This document shows, in pieces, positions 45,701-60,100 of a DNA stretch of 64,000 nucleotides. Made by a program: the position numbers and the translations under genes. Source of the stretch: Aptenodytes patagonicus (taxonomy: Eukaryota; Chordata; Aves; Sphenisciformes; Spheniscidae); NCBI RefSeq assembly GCF_965638725.1, contig NC_134962.1, positions 7,075,501-7,139,500 on the forward strand, in the 5' to 3' direction. Under the pieces are notes generated by a model. It ran no database searches. It had not been told where the DNA came from and saw only the letters and a list, made by a program, of their open reading frames with translations. Position 1 is the stretch's first letter. Every line of letters begins with the position of its first letter.

Positions 45701-48075
45701 AAAGCAAACAAATCCAGGTTCCCATCTGGAAAACACAGGTGGAACTGTTCTAAAATGAAAAGTATTTACAAGAAACGGGGAAATAAAGACAGTGTCCTCT
45801 TTCCATTCACTGAAACAGATAATTTTTTACCATGACAACAGCCAGATTACATTACAGAGACCAAACCCTCCTAAACATACTTTTAAGTACAGAAAGTTAC
45901 AGGTATAGAACCAACTCCACCTTCCCAGGTTTCACTAACTCCAGTAGGTACGATTTAGTGTTGCATCATACATGTGCATCAAACATTTTTTAATTGTCGG
46001 TACTGTTGGATGCAAAGCTTTAATTCTGATTTTTTAAAAAGCTCACTATCCCTTCACGCAAAAAAGGAAAGATTTTTATCCAACGTTTTGAAATGCTGAG
46101 ATAAAAAGCAGAAAGAAATTTCAGTTTTGCAAAGTCAGAAAGATTGTTCCTTCAGATTAAGGTCTTCTGGGGCAGATTTTTGTTTTATGATTATTACAGG
46201 GTCTCCCTTGGTGTACCTTGTTTATATTGGGACTTTAAATACATACAAAGGTACTTGCTGCAGTTCCTTGATGTTTTTGCAGCACCTTGAATAGAAGACA
46301 TTCCCAAACGAGATTGAACTTGAAAACTATTCTGAAACAGACAAAAGCATTAGAACAGCAGCTTGCAGATCTGAATGCAAGATTCAATCTGTAATTGAAG
46401 AAGAGTGAGATGTTAACTGAAGGAGATGCTGGACAAGCAGCTTCATTTTTGTCTAAAAGCCCTTTCAGGGTCCAATTATAAAAGCATGTTCAAAACTGTT
46501 TATATATCTAAATGGTATAACATGCTTGCATTAAGGAATTATTTAAAGGGTGCGCAGGTATGATCAAAAAGTCTTCAAAAGTCTGATACTCATAAATTTA
46601 TGTACCCTGCATATCCCATGTGTATATACATACACACACACAAATCAACTTTACAAAAAACCAAAACAAGAAACAACCCGAAGACTTAAAATCATTAGAA
46701 CAATAAAGGTATTACGAGCTGTAAAAGACATATTAGCTTAGGTATAAATATAATCTTTTAAACTTAAACTAGTAAAAGAAATAGTGAAATTATTTTTTCA
46801 AATAATGAAGACCTTCTAAATTTCAAGTCATTTTAATATAGTAGGATAGCTTATCTTTCTTAGAGAATAAAATACAAGAGGTTTTTTTAGTAATAATGAA
46901 ATCTTAGTTTAAGATGATTTCCCGAACTCTAAAGTTTACAGTTTCTTCTCAATTTTCAGCTACGTAAGACAATGGTGGTACCGTATCTCTTGCTGTAAAC
47001 TACTTTTGACAGTGATTTTTTTTTTTTTTTTTTTACAGCATCTAAGACTTAGTTCCATCCATGACTATTCCAGTCTTAATATAATACAAATAAACAACAG
47101 GCAAACATATTTTCATATCTAAACATTTACATCAATGTTACAGTTTAATCTCTTATGAGAAAGGTGAACCCTCTTTCCCAAATTATAAACAGTAAGTTAA
47201 CTCCTGCAGTCCTCCTACATATGACCATTACTAGGAAATGCATAAAGACATGAATACTTTCCCAAAACAATTCCCACCAGATTATGGAACATGTATGACC
47301 ACAGCCTGACTGTCCCTCTTTAAATAGGGTGGTATTTAGAAAGAGGATTGAACAGACACCCCATTCAACCAAGGACCATATCACCGTTCATTTACCAGCC
47401 ACGCAAGCTCATGTTTTAACTGTTACAAGAGACAATAATCTTTAACTAAAAACATGTTTTAAGAGGGATACTCTTCCAGAGGTTTATTCATTAGAAGTTC
47501 AGTAGTATAAGATTTGACGAACACAATTTTTGACATTGCCACCCTACTCAGGCATACAACGGGGCAGAGAGTAAATGATAACTTGGAAGCGTAGAAAGCC
47601 TCCTACATACTAATTCACAGAATGTGAACTTTCACTCAGAAGTTGTAGCACCTACTACAAAAATACTGTCCAAGCAGAAGCCTCTATTTACAGAGCTTTC
47701 CGTAAAGTCAATGATAATTTTCTATCTGCCATATCTGCAGCTGTGCCTTAGTTTACTTTGAGGTTTTCTCTCTGTTTATTTCTGACCAAGACGCTATTTT
47801 TATCTGAACACATCCAAAATACACCAGCCTTCTTACTCGTTTCTAGAACCCCTAAGCTTCCTAATTCCAGTAAATTTAAGCTGTTAACTTTTCACTTATT
47901 AAAAACCCCAAGAATCTTTATAAAAGTGGTAACACAGTAAACATTCAGCTTTGGAAGGAGGTATTTCATTTATTATCTTTTAGGCTTCCAGCTACTAGAA
48001 ATGACCAGAGGCAATTCTTTACTATACTTATTTGCTGCAAATTGGAAAGTTTCAGCAGGCAAACAGTTAAGAACC

Positions 48076-48106
<31 letters not shown>

Positions 48107-51100
48107 GTTGGTTTCCTTTCCAGTTCTCATCATCCAGCATGCTCCGTTAGCAGTGCAGAGGTTAAAGCCTCTGAGGTAAAGCAATACTATTTATAATCAT
48201 CAGCAATGTACTCTACATATTTGAAAGTCTGATTTCAGTCCTTTAAAGGCTGTCTCAGAAAGAGTGGCAACAGAAATTTGGAGAAGCTCAAGTTTTCTCT
48301 CATTATTGTGAAGCAGAGGACATTTCTGAAGCTAAACACCATTACTGCAGAATAAATATGCTAAGCATTTCGGGAAACCAGATGAAGTCTTAAATGAAAA
48401 CATTCACGTTAATGTTTAACCCCTTTCACTTACACGAGATCTCTACACAAGCGACAGAATGAAGAATGCTGTCTGAATTCTGCTGAAGGAAAATGGGACT
48501 CGCTATTTATTTTTATTATGCTGCCGTCTTCTGGCTAATTTTATACAAGGTAAGACTGAATAAATTAGATTGTAGGACTTCAGGTTTTTGCTTTTCTTTC
48601 ATTACACAAAACATGTTGTAATTTTTGTAAAGTGAAAAATATTTTCACTTCAGAAAGACCATTTCTCTTTAAAAAATACTCAAATCTGCAATAAGGGTAA
48701 TTTTTTTTTTTATTTTGTCACAGATGTACAGTAGGGTGGAGGTCACTACTAGTATTGTTTGTATCGTAAAAATCACAATACTTATGAATATTTATTATGC
48801 TCTGTTGCAAGTAACTTAATTTTTTTACAGCCCTATAACTTAATGGTTTAAATTGCTTTCATAGGATTTGTTTTAAATTGTTATGAGGTCAAATACACTA
48901 CGCAAGAAAAAAACCAAACAGGAAAACAGAAAAAAATAGCAAAGATGAACAGGTAAACCTCCCTAAATCTGTTTAATATTTATCACTAAATACCGATGCA
49001 ATATTTTTAAGTAAGAATGATTTAAAATTTCTAAGGCAGTATTAATTGGGCTTGATGAAGAGATTTTTTCTTTTACTTGATACGTGTCACAACACAGCAG
49101 CAGACTCCGCATGCTTACCCAGGCTTAAGGAAAAAGCAAAGCAAAGTAAAAAGCAGTTAAAAGCACCGATTTTAACATTAAGTTTTTAGGGGACTGAATA
49201 TTCACTTGCTTATAAAGTGTCTACAGTAATGCCTGCATAAACACCTTTTAGATAAAAACAGACATAAAAAGATTTGGAAATAAGGAGTTAATGCCTTTTA
49301 ACCATTTTATTAGAAGATGAAGTATTCCTAAGTCATTTGCTTCACTGAATTATAAAGTCATACAAACTAAATTTTATCTAAACATTAATATTAAGCAAAT
49401 ATAAAGAGTACAGACAAAATAGAATATTTAGAGGTGCAAAATCCTATGGTAGGAAGAAACAGTGAATTGTACAATGATTTGTTACTCTGAAATCCACAGC
49501 AAAGTATATAGCTAATGGGGTCTTGATGAACAAACATGATTTTTCACAGGCTTATTTTCAGGCATAAACATAATTCCACTTTTCTCTAGAGTTAACCTTT
49601 TTAATTGAGATGGAGGAGCTTAGGCTTACAACAACAATTTTCCGTTAAGTAATATCCATAAAAGCAGCCACAAAGGTACTTGAAAATCCCTACAAACAGG
49701 TTGTTTTTTGAAGAATGTCAAACACTACTCTTGGCACTTTTAAAAATTAAGACAACTTCATCCTCCAGATTTAGAAAACCTATCCATAACATAGAAAAGG
49801 TTGAGTTTCAGAGAGACGTTCTGATAACAGTAAGTACCTATAATGGCACTCTTGCATAATAAAATTAAAAGGCAAGATAGGCATAGACTGGGTTATGCCT
49901 GGACAGTGGATCTTCTTAACAGTACGGTATCTTCCTCTTCAAGGGCAGGAGGAAATACTGTAGCATAGTCCTTGACAGCAGACAATAGCACAGAGGTTAG
50001 AGGATTATTCTAAGTGGCAAATTTCATACACAATGGGACTAACAGCTGCAATTCTAGCTCTAAATCTGGTAAAACACTAGCAGAAAGCCAATTCTTTCAT
50101 TCTATAATATACCCTGAGGCTGAAAGATGTCAAGTTCTGTTCTCGTAGGCAAGGCTTCATTATTTAGTCATTCCCCAAAAACATGTTAACACTGGAGTAG
50201 GAATTGTTTCTTCTTACCTGATAATGGGGTGTTTGTGTACTTTTATACTGCCATATAAGATATAGCTTCTAAATGCCACGCAGTTCAATAGGAAAAATCC
50301 ATAGTAAACACTTAACAACCTGAAACATCCCTGGAAGCTATTTTTTGCAGGGTAATAAAAATTTAAGCGTATGAAACAAGTAGGTTATAGCTTGGTTCCC
50401 TAGGGAACTATCCTTTGCAACCTGTCCACAAAGATGTATTTAATGAAAAAAAAAAAACTGACAAGTGCACTCATTCTGTACAGACGCTCTATATTGTACG
50501 CAGGTATGAAGTCCCAAATATTTCTATAACGGCCCAGTGTCTTCAGTGTAATTCTTATGTCCAGAATAAACCTTCCCTGTGACATACCATAGAGACCACA
50601 TCACATTCGCTAATTCAGAACAACCTCAATGCTCCTCCTGTAATTATTCACTCAGAATAAAACAGTTTTTCTGACTCCAGGTCCACAAAAATTAGTGCTT
50701 CCCTAACAGACACTCCCTCTCCCTAACTCCCGCTAATGGGTACATAACAGCCCTTATGCAAGTCTATTCTCAGCTCTGGCAGTCAGCTGGTGGTAGGTTA
50801 CAGCACTGGTGTATTGCATTTTTACTGTGAAAATCCTGGCTTCCACCTTTCAGCGGCCTTCCTTTTTTCCTCCTTTCCCCACAATATCGAAAGGTTGACA
50901 TGGATTTGATTTGCTGAAGTTTTTCATTCAAATGGATGAGAGACTCACATCATGCTTGTTTACCCAGTAAATGTATCCCTTAGGAGCTGTGAAGAAAAAA
51001 TATTCTTCTGGAACCTGGTTTCCTAATGTTTTTCTTTGGCCTATGCATTCAGTGCAGACTGAAGAGCACTGCTGACAGAACATAGAAGCAAAATGGATGA

Positions 51101-54100
51101 ACCTTCCACCTAACATACAACTCCACTTTCTGGAATGCTAAGTGGAAGAGAGGCATTCTTCCAGCATGAAATCCAGTGCGTACTAGTAAGGACAGTAAGA
51201 TAAATACATTCTTTCCCAACAGCCTAGTAAGATTTTAAAATTGTGGTATTATAGAGTATCCATTCTCTTGGTTCAAATTCTGTATTTTCAATGCTTTTTA
51301 AATTCTATGCCTCATTTCTACTTTAACTGCAATGCCCTCGTTATTTTCAGGCTTCTAAGACAGATGTATACTAAGTTTTCATTAAAAAAGTATTTTCCAC
51401 TTCTTTCTAATGAAAATGTAGAGCCTTCTAACCACAGTAGCATTCCTATAAAGAAACTACCTTTATAAAAATATGCTTGTTCTCTGTTCCTATGTAATAA
51501 CAAATACCTTGTGATGTTGACAGCTGCAAAGCATGAAATATTTACAGGTGAAATACAAATTTTGTTAAAAACAAATTCATTGAATAAAATAAGAGAAAAT
51601 TAATTCTCTTTAAAATAAAAATAAAATCTTTCTTAATTTAATTATTAAGCTTAATGGCAGTAGATGGACCCTTCCCCCAACCCTGGAAATTTCTCTAGGA
51701 AGTTCTATACCAAATGCTTCAAGGATAAAGACTTCATGTAATTGCTGTGGGATTCAGGACTGCTGCACTCTCATTCTTGTGACTTTTCAACAAGATATAC
51801 ATAAGAAAAAAATCGCAATGGAAAAACTATGCCAATACTGATGTAAATTACACAGTTATCTCTGAATGCTAATACTGGCAGTAGCGTACTTATGTCAGGA
51901 TATGCACATATGCTAAAAATAAGAAGTGAGTGTTGTCCGCATGTTCTGTTTTCCAAAGCACTAATACAAAGATGTCAGAGAAAAAAAAAAATCTCTCAAA
52001 GAGTTAGAAACACTTGCTGACTTTATAAGGATAAAACCCAGTGCATTTTGCGGATTACATTTTTGTCTCTTCCTTTTGTTTATTTAATAAATTTTCTGCT
52101 GATTTAATTTACTGAATTCTGGTCCTCCGGCAGAACTTAAGGTTTCCCAGGCCTTAAGGAAATCTCAGCAGCAGCCCTCCCTTAGGACACAGTGCTCACA
52201 CATCTTCCCTATTCCAAAGGTAGACCTTGACCAACCTGTGGCACTGGACTCACCTACTGGCACAAACATTGCCTCAAAATAGAAGAAACTTCTATCCGAT
52301 GGGCTAAGCCCCCCCCTTGCTCAAGTAATAAAGTGTAAAAAGCCATTTTGGGTTCTCTGGATAATTTTGTTTGTCCTAGAAAGACTGCTTCACAGCTCTG
52401 CAGGTACCATTTCCAGTGGCTGAGCACACTGCAGCATGAGCATGCACATGGGCACACACACAATCCCTCCTAGTAACTGGAAAGAGAGTAATCTCATCAT
52501 TTATAAATGTGACACTAATATGTCATCTATTAAAAAAAAAGTCAAAAAGGTTTTCTTCCTCTCTTTATCTCACTTTTCCTTTCAGATAATCTGAACGCTT
52601 AAACAAACTACGATGAGAAGACAGTATCTGGAAAATAAAAGATGAACCCACTTGATGCAACAAAATCAGGATTTTTAGTGTGCATTGCTGTCTGTATGTT
52701 CATCTACACTTTTATCTACCTAAAGGATACACTTTCTGAAGAACCAAGCGAACAAAAATTTAATGCAAATATAGCAGAGTGTGGTTTTTACCCGGATGAA
52801 CTTTGTTCAGCTCTTTTTGTGGGGAAAACTGCTGCCTTTAAAATTGGAAACTTTTGTCAGAATACCTACCAGCCTAAAACACTCAGCTGCATTCAGACTT
52901 CGTGCAACTGCTCCATGGTTTTGAAGACTCTGCATTTTATCACAAGACCACTGTCAGATGAAGAAGGAAATTTCTCACTGGCGTACATTATCACAATTCA
53001 CAAGGAGCTGGAAATGTTTGTAAAGCTGCTAAGAGCTATTTATATGCCTCAGAATATTTACTGCATACATGTTGATGAAAAGTCACCAGAAGATTATAAA
53101 GCTGCTGTACAAAACATCGTTAATTGCTTTGAAAATATTTTTATTTCCTCAAAAAGAGAAAACGTTGTTTATGCAGGATTTTCAAGATTACAAGCTGATA
53201 TTAATTGCATGAGAGATCTAGTTCATTCCAAAATTCAGTGGAATTACGTTATTAATCTATGTGGTCAAGATTATCCCATTAAAACAAACAAAGACATTAT
53301 TCAATACATCAAAAGTAAATGGAATGGTAAAAATATGACTCCTGGGGTAGTCCAACCACTTCATATGAAACACAGGACACAGGTTAGTTACAGAGAATAT
53401 GTACATTCTGGAATGTCATACGTGTATCCAACAAAGAATATAAAAGCTAAACCTCCATATAATTTGACAATATATTTTGGTAGTGCCTATTACATACTCA
53501 CTAGAGAATTTGTAGAGTTTACATTGACTGATGCACGTGCAAAAGATTTGCTTGAATGGTCAAGAGACACGTACAGTCCGGATGAACACTACTGGGTCAC
53601 ACTGAATCGTTTAAATGGTAAGACATATGTTATTTTTACTATGAATAACCCCTGGACCAACAGCATTGTAAGGTCTGCCATGGAGAGTTAGTGAGCTCCA
53701 ATTCGGACCTTAACACCACCACTTAGTTGAGTTACATTGCATAAATATGGTCATTTCTTCAGCCTTGATGCTGCCCTTTCAAACAGTCACATCTCCTGAT
53801 GGCTGAGAAACGAAGCTTGATTCCAGAAAAGTACTACTTACGGTGCAGACCATTAGCTACAAGGCTAGACAAATATTGATTTAAAAAAAATAAATTTTTT
53901 TGCTACGTAAAAGCTCATGCTTTCAAGGAATAAAAAAGCAATAAAACTGAGTGATGTCTATTCTTATTATGTAATCATCTGTAAATAAATACTTAACATG
54001 ACTACATTTAAAGTCTTCAGCAGTGAAAATTTTCCCTGTAATAAGTAGAAAGAAATCTTATCAGAACCTTATGTTTTTAAAGATGCTCCAGGGGCTACAC

Positions 54101-57100
54101 CAAATGCAGACTGGGAAGGAAACATAAGAGCCATTAAATGGAAAGATCAAGAAGGAACCATGCACAAAGGCTGCAAAGGTAATGTGAATTTTGATCATGA
54201 ACTCAAATTTGATTCACTGACTAGCATTCATTCCAAATTACTAGCTATTAAATGTGCCACAGTGGTCATACACATTTTGTTTTGGAAGTATCAAATAAAA
54301 CTGCAAGCCATCCTACTAAATTACTCCACTGTATCCAATCTAAATAGCTTTGATATATGCTTGCAGAGATTGTCACAGTATCCATATACTGACAACCGTT
54401 CTTTCAACCTCCAATTACCAATGCATTAACTTGACTGATTAGTTTTCAGTGAAGAGTAGGGGGTTTACTTGACAAGCGTGTTTGTTAGGTACTTTCATCA
54501 ACACTGGGTTAAATCTCTTCAATTTGAACAATAAGAAAAACGGAGAATAGTGCTGACCATATGGAAAGAATGCAAAAAAAATTTAAAATATGTAACTGTA
54601 TAAACTCAGCACAGTAAAGTATTGCATGATTAAACAGATATCCAAATAGAAGTAGGAGATCAGAACTTCAGCATGCCCAGCTACAAGACACAATATTAAG
54701 CAGAGCAACATGTCAGTGAAGCAGCTGGAGGTAACATGTATCCATTTGTGTAAAATACAAAACCAAACCCTCGCCTTTATGTTCAAAATCTAGCATTATC
54801 CTCCAGATATATTTCAATGATGCTCTATGTGAAATCAAAAGGTAATTTTTGTTAGTAACACTATAGAGTGAAACTATTTTTTTTTTAAATTATTTTGTTC
54901 AGCTTTCTGCTGCTTTCAGATACCTTCAATTTGTCTTTGCAGGTCATTACATCAGAGACATTTGTGTCTATGGACTAGGGGATTTGCAGTGGATTATTGA
55001 GTCACCTCATTTGTTTGCCAACAAATTTGAGCCTGCAACTTATCCACTTGTTATGGACTGCCTAGAGAGACGCTACAGGCTTAAAGTGCTGCACCAGGCA
55101 GAAGTCCCAATTGAAGATCACTGGCGTTTTCAGGAAGAGAACTACTTCAACATGAAGCTGAATGTTTGAGCTTAACTAACATCTAAACAAGTGTTCAAAA
55201 TACTGACAGAAACCATTAACATTTTTAGCCATAGGCTTCACTCTGTGCATTACAGCATGAGGGTAAGCACAATACTACCAGTCTGCCAGTGAAATAAACA
55301 GTTTTTATTTATTACAGTAAGATAAGCCATTAGCAGTTGTTGCTCTTTAATTCTCAAAGAAAATGTGTCTAAAACTATAACTTACTGAAGACAAGGGGGA
55401 AGTTCATAATCCTTTAAGTGACTTATTTAATTGGAAAAATACATATTCCTCATGTCTGCAGCCAAAGAAGGACTAACTGGTATGAAAATAATAAAATGGA
55501 AGCAATGACTGAACAAAGATAAAATATGAAGAGCACAAATTAATCAAAGTCACGTCTACTGTATGTCTTATGAAATAGATTACTTTGAATAATGAAGTTC
55601 AGGCTAAAATTTCAGAGCTTGTAGATAAGCAAGTGACAACCAGTTTCAGACACAGTCCATTTCACTGGTTTGTTGGTTTTTTTTTTTTTTCATGGGCAGC
55701 TACATCTCTAATTTCATTGTGTAGCATGGCAACATCACTCTTGCACTACTCAGGCTTTGCTCCTAATGAAAAGGGGTGTGTGTGCCAGTAACAGTAGTAG
55801 GGGTCCTGCAATGCATGTTTACCTTTAAGTCCCTGTTTCTGAGTTTCTGTAGGAGTTTAGGGCAAGGAGACATGGGAAATTTGAGGCCAGGGAACAAAGG
55901 GAAACTGAGTGAAAAGCCATTTTTCAATCCCAGTGTACCTGACTGAGGGAAGCAAAACTTTCCTGAACCTTGCAACAGCCTGCAGCAACTGGAGATAACA
56001 CCTAGCAGCGACCAGGACAAGCATCTCATTTCCCAAACCCTCTGCAGACCAAATGCAGCACTCGCTGGTCTACAGCAAGGAAGTGGCTTTCAACACACAA
56101 CACAGGCAAGAACAGGGAACAGTAATTAAAAAAAAAAAAAAAAAGAACAAGGATCCAGCCCTTTTCCAGGCAAGAGTTGCTCTTTCCTCTTCAGGGCTCC
56201 TAAATTAATCCTTTCACTTGTGCAACCAAAAAGATTAGGGGAATATGAGGAAACAGAGAGGATATAGGTGGTGGTCTCTCATACAATATGAGAACTCTTC
56301 CATGGGATTAAGCCTCTACACCCTGTCTCCAAAGGTCTTTAGTTAGGTGCTACCGATGGAAAGAGGCTAGGAGAAACCTGAATTATGAGAAGTAATTTCA
56401 AACTGTTCGTCCTCCTTTAGAAGTATTTTGGCAAGAATGCGGATGAAAGTTTCATTCCAGTAAATGCAAATAAACTCCCAATCATTTTGCATGAACTCTG
56501 ATGCAAACTAGTAAAATACATCCTGTTACTTATAAGCTCACCTGATTAGAAACTACAAATTATAAATAACTGTCTAGGAGCAATTTAGATGTAAGCTTCA
56601 GTATGCACCCAAAACATCACTCAGTTTTTACAGGAAAACTGACTTACAGATTAAGCATTTTTCCAAAAAATCAAATGAATCAACAAATGACCCAACAATA
56701 GAACACGAAAGTTTCTTGTTACGAACTTATTCCCAGGTTCCTGGAACTGTACTGCTCATTTTCCCACACGACTTTCTTGGAAACATAATTTCTTTCAAAT
56801 GAACTTTAACCTAAAGAAAGACCATCTGGTCTCTATTTATTTACAGAAATTTACAAGCTCAACCCAAAGGCCTGTACTCAGTTTCATGTATAATCCAGGA
56901 TTTATCTTGTGGCTAAATATTGCTGGAGATGCTTTTTTATGGAGGAAAATAAAGGAAAAAAAAAAAAGAAAAAGCACCATGCAGCATGCTCACACTGAGC
57001 TTGTTGAGAGTCCCGCTGAAAACCATTACTGAAGCAAATGGGTCTCTGGCATGTATTAATCATACCAATATTAATAATTAATTTCTCTCCAAACCACACC

Positions 57101-60100
57101 CAATCCACTGTAGGGCACTGACAGCATTTATGCACTCCATGTTGTTTTTTAAAACGTGAATGGAACATTCCTTGTTACCATTGTTGCAGCAAATCTGGTA
57201 TCGAGCTTTCACCTTTCGTCATCATCACACAAAACAATTGTTGTGTCTCACTTCTGAATTGAATTAGAAGGATAAATTCAATAGCAAGGTGATATGTAAC
57301 ATGGGCTTGGTTTGCAGAAACTGAACCAGTCAAATTGGGAAAAAAAATCTGCACAAAAAACCCTCTCAAAATATTATTTAGGTATGACTTTGCCCATATC
57401 AATCCAGGAAAATCACTGGAGCATGATCCTTCTTCCTTAAAGGATTTTGTATTTTAAACAAAATTTTACATATATAAAACCCTCAGAAAATCATAATTAA
57501 ACCACCCCATTCTCAATCATTAAGAAACAGTATTTTACACGTTATTCTGAATGACCATAACCACATTATATTCTTGAAAGATTTTTTTACTTCTAACAAC
57601 AGTTAAAAAATTAAGTAATAAAACTATGAAAGCTGAGAGCATTTAACATATATGAAAAGCATTCATTAAGTTCTGTATGCATTATTGTGTTATGAGTAGA
57701 TCGATCACAACTTTTAAATTCAGCAACCAGTGTTTACTAACTTTTGGCGACTGTGGATCTAAGAGCATATAGCATCAATACAACCTTGTTCAAGGAAACA
57801 CTATGCTCTATAACATACTGCACACACATTAACTCTATATCTGAAAGATGTATGCGTAAGTTCTGTTTCAAAAAGCCTGAGGCACATGTTCAATAGCTCT
57901 ATATCTAAGTTAAACATTTGACTAAGTGTTTTATATGGCACAGACTTTAATAGTTAGGGTACTATTTCAAGTGTGTATTAGAGTCTGTTGACTCTGAAAA
58001 CAATTCCAAAATGTTTTAAACTGATACAAGAAACTACATTTTAAAATGTAACCTTGTCCTTAACTTCCAGAGTGACTACCTGAACTCCCAGAAGGACTTC
58101 CACCACAGATTCAATAACCACTATCCTGTCTCCAAACTACCTCTAGCATGCTATTACACCAATAATAACTTCTTAGACAGGAGAGTCAACATCAAAAATT
58201 GGTTACGGTACCTTTTTCAACCCCCCAAAAGTGAGGTTAAATAGATACTATACACTGCTAGGTAATTCTTTTACTCCATCATTTCTAAAAGCATAATTTT
58301 TGTCAAATAGCAGGCTTCCAAACAAGCAGGCACCAAAGACCGCCCATGCAAGAATCAAAGCCAGTTACAACAGAAGTTCCAAAACATTTAATCACTTTGG
58401 GCCCCACCAAAATCTAGAGACCACCACAGATTAGCACTAATTTACCATCTACAAGATCCCATCAAATACAAAAAGAGAGAGTAGGAACAGTCTTGCTTGT
58501 TCTTTTAATTTTAGTAGTCTGTTGGAGAATTAAACACAACAATAGGTAAGAACATCCTATTCAAAAGTGCAAATTTTAAACTGGCAGTTTTCCGTGACAC
58601 ATATAATTCTTCCTGAAGAACAGGAAGCAGGAGGCAGCAGAAAACTCCTGATCTTCAGGGCTTCTGCTACAGAATACACATCACCAGACTCCGTTATCTA
58701 GAAGCGAAGTTGTTTCTCTTCCTGCTGATTGAAAGTCCTATCCTGTGCATTTTAGCATGTGACTTAGTACTGATAGTTTAAATTTTCTCTTCTTACTGTA
58801 CAAAACCTCAAAAATATGGCTCAAACAAAATACACTTCTGTGTAAAAAGGTATTATAAGTTTTATTTGTATTCATAAGTTGCTCTGTTTTAGACAAAGCT
58901 CTCTTTCAACTCTTTTCAGTCTAAATAGTTAGAAGCTTCAAAATTTGTCCCAAGCACTTCATCTAACAAGCTCACTCTTCAACATAAACCACCACTAAAA
59001 AATTCTCATTGCTCTTTCAAAAACTCTTTGGCCAGAGAGTTTTATATTTTGGCGAGACAGTTCAAAGCATTTACCATTCAGGCAATAAGAGACAATCTCT
59101 CTCTCTCTCTCAACACTGCTACAGTGTCTGACTGTTTGTTTGCCTTAGAGTTTTCACATTTTAATGTTATTTTTTTAACTTGATTCTTTCAGTATACTGC
59201 TACTTAAGATGTGAAGCAAGAAAGAAAAGTTTACTTCCAAGGGAGGTAAGTCACTTAGAAAAAGTCCTCACACATTAATTACAGTTGCCTTACTAAAAGT
59301 CCCCCATCCATGACAGTTCCCTCTCACATTCTTGTGCCTTTCTCCAGTACCAATACAGTCTTTTTACCAATTCCAGTAAAAGCAGATGAATACATGTATT
59401 TAATATTGTCAGCTCTTCACGCAAAGTTTCTACTGAGGCAAAATACGTTTTTTTTGAAAGAGAACTCTGATAGAAAGACTGTTTCATCCTCCCTGCAGCT
59501 AGACTCCATAAAGCCTTTCAAATCTAGTACTATAGCAAATACTGTCGAGATAAACCAAGGGATGCTGAATCCTTCATCTTGGGGTTTTCCATTTCCTTGA
59601 ATTAGACAAAATCTGCATATGCATTCAATTTTTTTCCTAAACACTTATTTTGTGATCTGCATATCACTGGGCAAACAGATTGCTTTATTTCTTGTATGAG
59701 CTGCCACAGAAAAAAATGAGAAGGAAACTGAGCAGTGAGACAACTGTCTGTGGGACTTCCCACAAAGTGGTAAGCATTCCCATGAGCTAAGCCAGAAGGC
59801 CTGGAAAGGAAGCAGCCCTCTGCTCTGAGCACAGGAAAGTAATTTCCTACAGTTTCATGAGGCACAACATTTGTGATATGCATCTTGTAGCATGTAAATA
59901 TACGTTCATTACCTAGTTCAGATGATCTAGTTTAAAGTACATGAGTATGAAGGCAAGGACTGCAGAATTGTTGTTTGGGCTGCTGGATATCTGTATTCTC
60001 TGGTGAATGTTCTTACTGCATCATTACAGCATCTGTTTGACAAAGTCCTTTGGGAAACTGTTGCTGTTTACAATTTAGCAGACTATCAGTTCTGCTCCGT

